Assembly: GCA_018660265.1 (NCBI GenBank)
Contig: JABJKS010000040.1
Span: 1 to 64,000 of the forward strand
Direction of reading: 5' to 3'
Origin: Rhodospirillaceae bacterium
GTDB taxonomy: Bacteria; Pseudomonadota; Alphaproteobacteria; GCA-2731375
DNA: 64,000 bases
Both the position numbers and the translations under genes were made by a program. Shown piece by piece: positions 60,140 to 64,000 of this stretch. Within the stretch, counting starts at the first letter, position 1; the number at the start of each line of letters is the position of its first letter. The notes beneath the pieces are model-generated. The model made no database searches. It was not told the DNA's origin and was given only the letters and a program-made list of their open reading frames with translations.

Positions 60140-62182
60140 ATGTATCGTATTGGTATTGATGTTGGCGGCACATTCACGGACCTGGTTGCCATCGACGATT
60201 TCGGCAAGGTCACACTGGGCAAAACCCCCTCGACGCCTGTTGATCAGTCCATTGGTGTTATGAACGGGCTGGTCCAGGTGGCGGAAACCCTAGGGCTTAG
60301 TCTGGCCGATCTGCTGGCCACCACGGACCGGATTGTGCACGGCACCACGGTCGCGACCAATACCCTGCTGGAACGCAACGGCCCCAAAATTGCCCTGCTG
60401 ACCACGGAAGGCCATCGCGACGTCCTGGAAATGCGCGAAGGCTTAAAGCCGGAGCGATATAATCTGCGCCTGGCCCGGCCGGAAGCATTGATCCCCCGCC
60501 ACCTCTGCCTTGGGGTGCGGGAACGGATCAAGGCCGATGGCAAGATCGATATTCCCCTGGACCAGGCGTCGCTGGACAAAGCCATCCGCGTATTGAAGCG
60601 GGAAAAGATTGTATCTGTCGCGGTCTGTTACCTGCACGCCTATCGCGATGGCCGCCACGAACAGGCGACCCGCGAGGCCCTGGCAAAAGCACTGCCGGAT
60701 CTACATGTCTGTATATCATCGGAAGTGCTGCCCCAGATCAAGGAGTATGAGCGGGTATCGACCACCGTGGTCAATGCCTACGTGGCCCCTATATTGGCCC
60801 GCTATCTCTCCCGCCTGGAAGATGCATTGAAGACCGCCGGTTATGGCGGACCAGTTTTGATCATCCTCTCCCACGGCGGTATCGCGCCCATCGCCGAGGC
60901 CATTCGCATGGCCGCGGCCACCGTTCTGTCGGGGCCTGCGGGGGGCGTTTCCGGTGCCCGCCATGCCGCCGGGTTAATCGGCATGGGGGATCTTATTCCC
61001 TTCGACATGGGGGGCACATCGACCGATATTTCCCTGATCGTCGATGGCCAGGCGACCCTGGCCAATGACCGGCGAATTGCCAACGAACGTATCGCGCTGC
61101 CCAGTTTGGATATCGTGACCCTGGGCGCGGGCGGCGGCTCTATCGCGCGTGTCCGTGCGGGCGGGTTGTTGGAGGTCGGGCCGCAAAGTGCCGGTGCCAT
61201 GCCGGGCCCGGCCTGTTATGGCAATGGTGGCGCGGAGGCCACGGTCACCGATGCCTCCATGGTGCTGGGATATCTCGACCCGGATAATTTTTTGGGCGGC
61301 CGGGCAAAATTGGATAAGGCGGCGGCAGATGCCGCGTTGGATCGCCTCGGCCGGGAACTGGGCATTGATGGCGTGCGCGCGGCAGAGGGCGTGCATCGTG
61401 TGGTCAACACACAAATGGCGGAAGGTGTGCGCCTGGCGACAGTGCGCCGGGGCGTCGATCCCCGCCGCTTTGCCCTGTTGGCATTTGGCGGTGCCGCCGG
61501 TTTGCACGGCACTGAACTGGCCCGGCAATTGAACCTGGGCCGGGTCGTCGTGCCGCGAATCGCTTCCGTGCTGTCTGCCTGGGGCATGTTGGCGACGGAG
61601 TTGCGGTTGGAGATTACCCGCACCCATATCGGGGACACGGCGAACCTTGATATTGCCGCGATCAACAAGCTCTATGCGGAGATGGAAGCGGAGGGGGAAA
61701 GCCGCCTGCGCGGCTGGTTCGATGGTGCCATCCACAGCCTACGCTCCGCCGATATGCGCTATGGCGAGCAGATTTTTGAAATCGATGTCCCACTGGATCA
61801 AGTGGATTTCGCCGCGCCTGATTTACTGGCCCAGATCAAGGGTGCCTTCGAACGCCGCCACGAGGCATTGTATACCTATAGCCTGGAGGATCAGGATCCG
61901 GTTCTGGTCAACGCCCGCGTTGCCACAATCGGTGCCCTGCCGGCACTTCCCGAGGAACCATTGGTAGAGGCCAGCGCACCGATTGCGCCCAGCGGCCAAC
62001 GGCGGATCTATCTTGATGGCTGGCTTGATGCCCCGATCTTTGATTTTGATCGCCTGGCAGCGGGACAAAGCGTTACCGGCCCAGCCTTGATCGTATCGGA
62101 AACCACCAATGTTCTGCTACGCCAGGGTGATGTGGCAACCACGACCCCGCTTGGCTGGCTGGATATTCAAGTGCCCATTTAG
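60140..62182 (+). CDS. hyuA: Hydantoinase A/oxoprolinase family protein (copy 2)
   Basis: A 680-residue ATP-binding subunit. The phosphate loop is IGIDVGGTFTDLVAIDD, followed by VHGTTVATNTLLERNGPK, LSHGGIAPIAEA, FDMGGTSTDISLIVDGQ, and AFGGAAGLHGTELARQL. With HyuB it should open a cyclic amide such as 5-oxoproline, hydantoin or N-methylhydantoin at the cost of ATP. A PAS-BTAD regulator follows on the same strand, and a dihydropyrimidinase-type gene faces it. Confidence 0.93.
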   Translation: MYRIGIDVGGTFTDLVAIDDFGKVTLGKTPSTPVDQSIGVMNGLVQVAETLGLSLADLLATTDRIVHGTTVATNTLLERNGPKIALLTTEGHRDVLEMREGLKPERYNLRLARPEALIPRHLCLGVRERIKADGKIDIPLDQASLDKAIRVLKREKIVSVAVCYLHAYRDGRHEQATREALAKALPDLHVCISSEVLPQIKEYERVSTTVVNAYVAPILARYLSRLEDALKTAGYGGPVLIILSHGGIAPIAEAIRMAAATVLSGPAGGVSGARHAAGLIGMGDLIPFDMGGTSTDISLIVDGQATLANDRRIANERIALPSLDIVTLGAGGGSIARVRAGGLLEVGPQSAGAMPGPACYGNGGAEATVTDASMVLGYLDPDNFLGGRAKLDKAAADAALDRLGRELGIDGVRAAEGVHRVVNTQMAEGVRLATVRRGVDPRRFALLAFGGAAGLHGTELARQLNLGRVVVPRIASVLSAWGMLATELRLEITRTHIGDTANLDIAAINKLYAEMEAEGESRLRGWFDGAIHSLRSADMRYGEQIFEIDVPLDQVDFAAPDLLAQIKGAFERRHEALYTYSLEDQDPVLVNARVATIGALPALPEEPLVEASAPIAPSGQRRIYLDGWLDAPIFDFDRLAAGQSVTGPALIVSETTNVLLRQGDVATTTPLGWLDIQVPI

Positions 62183-62332
62183 CTGCAAATGAAGGCCTTA
62201 CGCCCGAATAGGGCGCACTTGATTTAGATCAAGAACCGCGATGGCATTTCCCGGCATCATCTCTCTAATATTCTACAGAACAGCGCGAGCGCGCTGTGCG
62301 CGGAAGGGGGACCTGCCATCAAAACCACCGAC

Positions 62333-63487
62333 TTGGTACAATTTGCCTCCGATCCGGCATTCGCGGTCAACGGAGACATGCGCGTGATCAGCTGGAATGC
62401 GGGCGCCGAGGCTTTGCTGGGATACACCATGGCCGAGGCCATGGCCCTGAAATGCGGCCAGATCCTGCAAGCCTTCTATCCTACCGGAGAGCCATTGTGC
62501 TCCGTCCTGTGCGAAGGACGTTCATGTATTGCGGTGGGTAAAAAATGGGCCTTGGCCGCCTGCCGGATTCGCAGAAAAGATGGTGAGATGGTTAATGCCG
62601 GGATCTCCACCATGGTGCTGCCACCGGAAGCCCGGAATAATCCGCATGACGACGCCATTGCGATCGTTTTCCTTCGTGAAGCCAAAAGCAGCAGCAACGA
62701 TATTCCCCCCCTGATGCCACTGCGCATTTTTACCATGGGACAGTTCAGCCTGGCCATTGCCGGTGAAGGATTGCAAGTTGAAAGCTGGAAACGGAAACAG
62801 GCCGCCGTCGTACTGAAAATTCTGGTGAGCCATTTAGGCCGGCCTGTGCATCGCGAGCGCCTGATCGAATGGCTGTGGCCCGAGGCGGATGTGGACCGGG
62901 GCTGGGAACGATTGAAAGTCACCATTTCCTTTTTACGCAGTAAATTGAAGGCGGGTGGCGCATCTGCGGAAACCATCGAAACCGTCGGCCAATCCTATCT
63001 GTTGCGCCGGGACGCGGTCTGGATCGACAGCGACGCATTTTGCAGTCTGGTGCAATCCGGCTGGGATTTCCTGAAATCAGGCAACCTGAGCGAAGCCCGC
63101 ACCCAGTTTGAGGAGGCGGAGAGCCTCTATCGTGGTGACTATCTGGAAGCCGAACCCTATGCGGAATGGTGCGCGGAAGAACGGGAACGTTTGCGGGAGA
63201 TGTATCTGGAGCTGTTATCGGGCATGGTCAAATGCTACAGTGATGGCGGCTTGTTCATGGAGGCATCCCGGGTCTGCCGCGCCGCCCTACAGAGCGACCC
63301 CTGCCGGGAAAGCTTCCTGCGTGCCCTGCTGGAATGCCTGGTCAAAATGGGCCGCCCGGATTGGGCCGTGGCCTATTTCAACAGCTGGAAACACAGCCTG
63401 GACCGGGAATACGGTCTGCAACCCACGCCGGAAACCTTGCAGGCCTACAAACACCTGATTGGCGAGCGTATCCACGCCGCCGAATAA
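62333..63487 (+). CDS. PAS domain plus BTAD winged-helix transcription regulator
   Basis: A 384-residue regulator. Residues about 1-110 form a PAS fold (DMRVISWNAGAEALLGYTMA, then an IRRKDGEMVNAGIST strand). A DNA-binding winged helix of the SARP/OmpR type follows (about 130-225; VVLKILVSHLGRPVHRERLI). A bacterial transcriptional activation domain of helical repeats completes it (LFMEASRVCRAALQSDPCRE). A PAS sensor joined to BTAD suggests it responds to a small ligand. The start is uncertain: TTG 62333 is used. Its place after hyuBA suggests it controls that operon or the facing hydantoinase gene. Confidence 0.82.
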   Translation: MVQFASDPAFAVNGDMRVISWNAGAEALLGYTMAEAMALKCGQILQAFYPTGEPLCSVLCEGRSCIAVGKKWALAACRIRRKDGEMVNAGISTMVLPPEARNNPHDDAIAIVFLREAKSSSNDIPPLMPLRIFTMGQFSLAIAGEGLQVESWKRKQAAVVLKILVSHLGRPVHRERLIEWLWPEADVDRGWERLKVTISFLRSKLKAGGASAETIETVGQSYLLRRDAVWIDSDAFCSLVQSGWDFLKSGNLSEARTQFEEAESLYRGDYLEAEPYAEWCAEERERLREMYLELLSGMVKCYSDGGLFMEASRVCRAALQSDPCRESFLRALLECLVKMGRPDWAVAYFNSWKHSLDREYGLQPTPETLQAYKHLIGERIHAAE

Positions 63488-63504
63488 CACCCCTTAATTC
63501 GGCA

Positions 63505-64000
63505 TCAGATGGCGGGGCGGTTACGGATAGCTTCAGCCACTTTGCGTTTCAGGAATTTGCCGTCCGTGCGGTCACCGAAGAATTCACCGTCCTGCATCAT
63601 CACTTTGCCGCGTAGTACTGTTAGGGACGGCCAGACCTCCGATTCATAGCCTTCCCATGGGGTGTAGTCGCTTTCGTGCAGACGGGCGGCGGTAATCGTG
63701 CGGCTTTGCCCTGGATCGAGGACAACAATATCGGCATCGCTGCCCGCTGCCAGGGCACCTTTTTGCGGATACATGCCCATGATCTTGGCAGCGTTGGTGG
63801 AGACCAGATCAGTAAATTTCTCCAGCGTATAGCCGCGCTTTTTGACCATTTCGGTGTACATCACCGAGACCCGCGGCTCACACCCCGCGTTGCCGCCCGT
63901 GGTGTCATCGATGCGGCAGCCCTGGGTTTTGGTCGACAGGTTGCAGCAAATTTCGTCCGTCGCGATGGACGAGATGGAACCGCGCAGCTGCCCTTCCCAC
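63505..64000 (-). CDS. Dihydropyrimidinase/D-hydantoinase-like amidohydrolase, 5' end outside the window
   Basis: The C-terminal about 164 residues of a cyclic amidohydrolase; the frame is open to 64000, well upstream of the first internal Met. Typical parts are the KFTDLVSTNAAKIMGMYPQK helix, the GSDADIVVLDP strand and SDYTPWEGYESEVWPS, followed by VLRGKVMMQDG. These belong to D-hydantoinases, allantoinases and dihydropyrimidinases. The upstream part reads SSIATDEICCNLSTKTQGCR, ahead of CEPRVSVMYTE. The active-site metal ligands lie outside the window. Its position facing the hydantoinase B/A pair hints at a hydantoin or pyrimidine pathway. Confidence 0.88.
   Translation of the reverse strand, partial: WEGQLRGSISSIATDEICCNLSTKTQGCRIDDTTGGNAGCEPRVSVMYTEMVKKRGYTLEKFTDLVSTNAAKIMGMYPQKGALAAGSDADIVVLDPGQSRTITAARLHESDYTPWEGYESEVWPSLTVLRGKVMMQDGEFFGDRTDGKFLKRKVAEAIRNRPAI

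Noticed and set aside
1-64000. CRISPR arrays, prophage or insertion sequences
   Set aside because: No regularly spaced repeats, transposase or phage structural genes were recognised anywhere in the window.

Overview
The window is a gene-dense bacterial chromosome segment, moderately GC-rich by eye. It probably comes from a Rhodospirillales-like alphaproteobacterium with an aerobic, amino-acid- and aromatic-scavenging lifestyle. The basis is the gene content: four-subunit sarcosine oxidase, TAXI-type TRAP transporter, hydantoinase A/B pairs, two molybdenum hydroxylase clusters, glmS and glmU. Genus cannot be assigned from the sequence alone. No phage, insertion sequence or CRISPR array was recognised.

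Layout. 1-5541: end of an enoyl-CoA hydratase gene, a PAS histidine kinase, a uracil-DNA glycosylase-like protein, a nitroreductase, a lipoprotein hydrolase and a small unknown protein. 5650-12328: an FAD-linked 2-hydroxyacid-type dehydrogenase and soxBDAG, tightly coupled. 12333-13984 (minus): a three-gene operon of a glutathione S-transferase, a GFA-family protein and a nucleoside deaminase. 14481-18381: succinate-semialdehyde dehydrogenase, a second GST, a thioesterase and a formyltransferase-like protein. 18466-24442: glmS, glmU, an anion transporter, phosphoglycolate phosphatase and tRNA-Val. 24839-31832: TRAP transporter and a first hydantoinase B/A pair. 31939-41993: mixed metabolism, including an aminotransferase, peptide deformylase, MFS transporter, flavin oxidoreductase, a DUF35/thiolase pair, rhodanese, a MetE-like protein and a SprA-family protein. 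42007-54692 (minus): a long catabolic operon with two molybdenum hydroxylases. 54776-64000: tRNA-Sec, a Baeyer-Villiger-type monooxygenase, a thiolase, a second hydantoinase B/A pair with a PAS-BTAD regulator, and the end of a dihydropyrimidinase/D-hydantoinase gene.

Most notable point. The GST gene at 13289-13984 is interrupted by an in-frame TGA exactly where the family has its catalytic cysteine (T-U-P-W-V-Q-R). The TGA is followed at the right distance by a hairpin that fits a bacterial SECIS element. A gene for the selenocysteine tRNA (anticodon TCA, 8-bp acceptor stem, long variable arm) lies in the same window at 54776-54871. I read the GST as a selenoprotein. A standard annotation would truncate it to a GTG start at 13927 and lose its active site.

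Second point. The minus-strand order CoxL, CoxM, CoxS, acyl-CoA synthetase, crotonase (53563 to 46953) is the same as hmfABCDE, the 2-furoate degradation operon of Cupriavidus basilensis. It is followed by a second CoxMSL set, an SDR and a RidA protein. This suggests catabolism of a furoic or similar heteroaromatic acid.

Sarcosine oxidase, the ATP-dependent hydantoinase pairs and a TRAP importer together suggest use of N-methylated amines, hydantoins or lactams. GFA- and GST-type proteins beside soxBDAG may deal with reactive aldehydes; that last link is inference.
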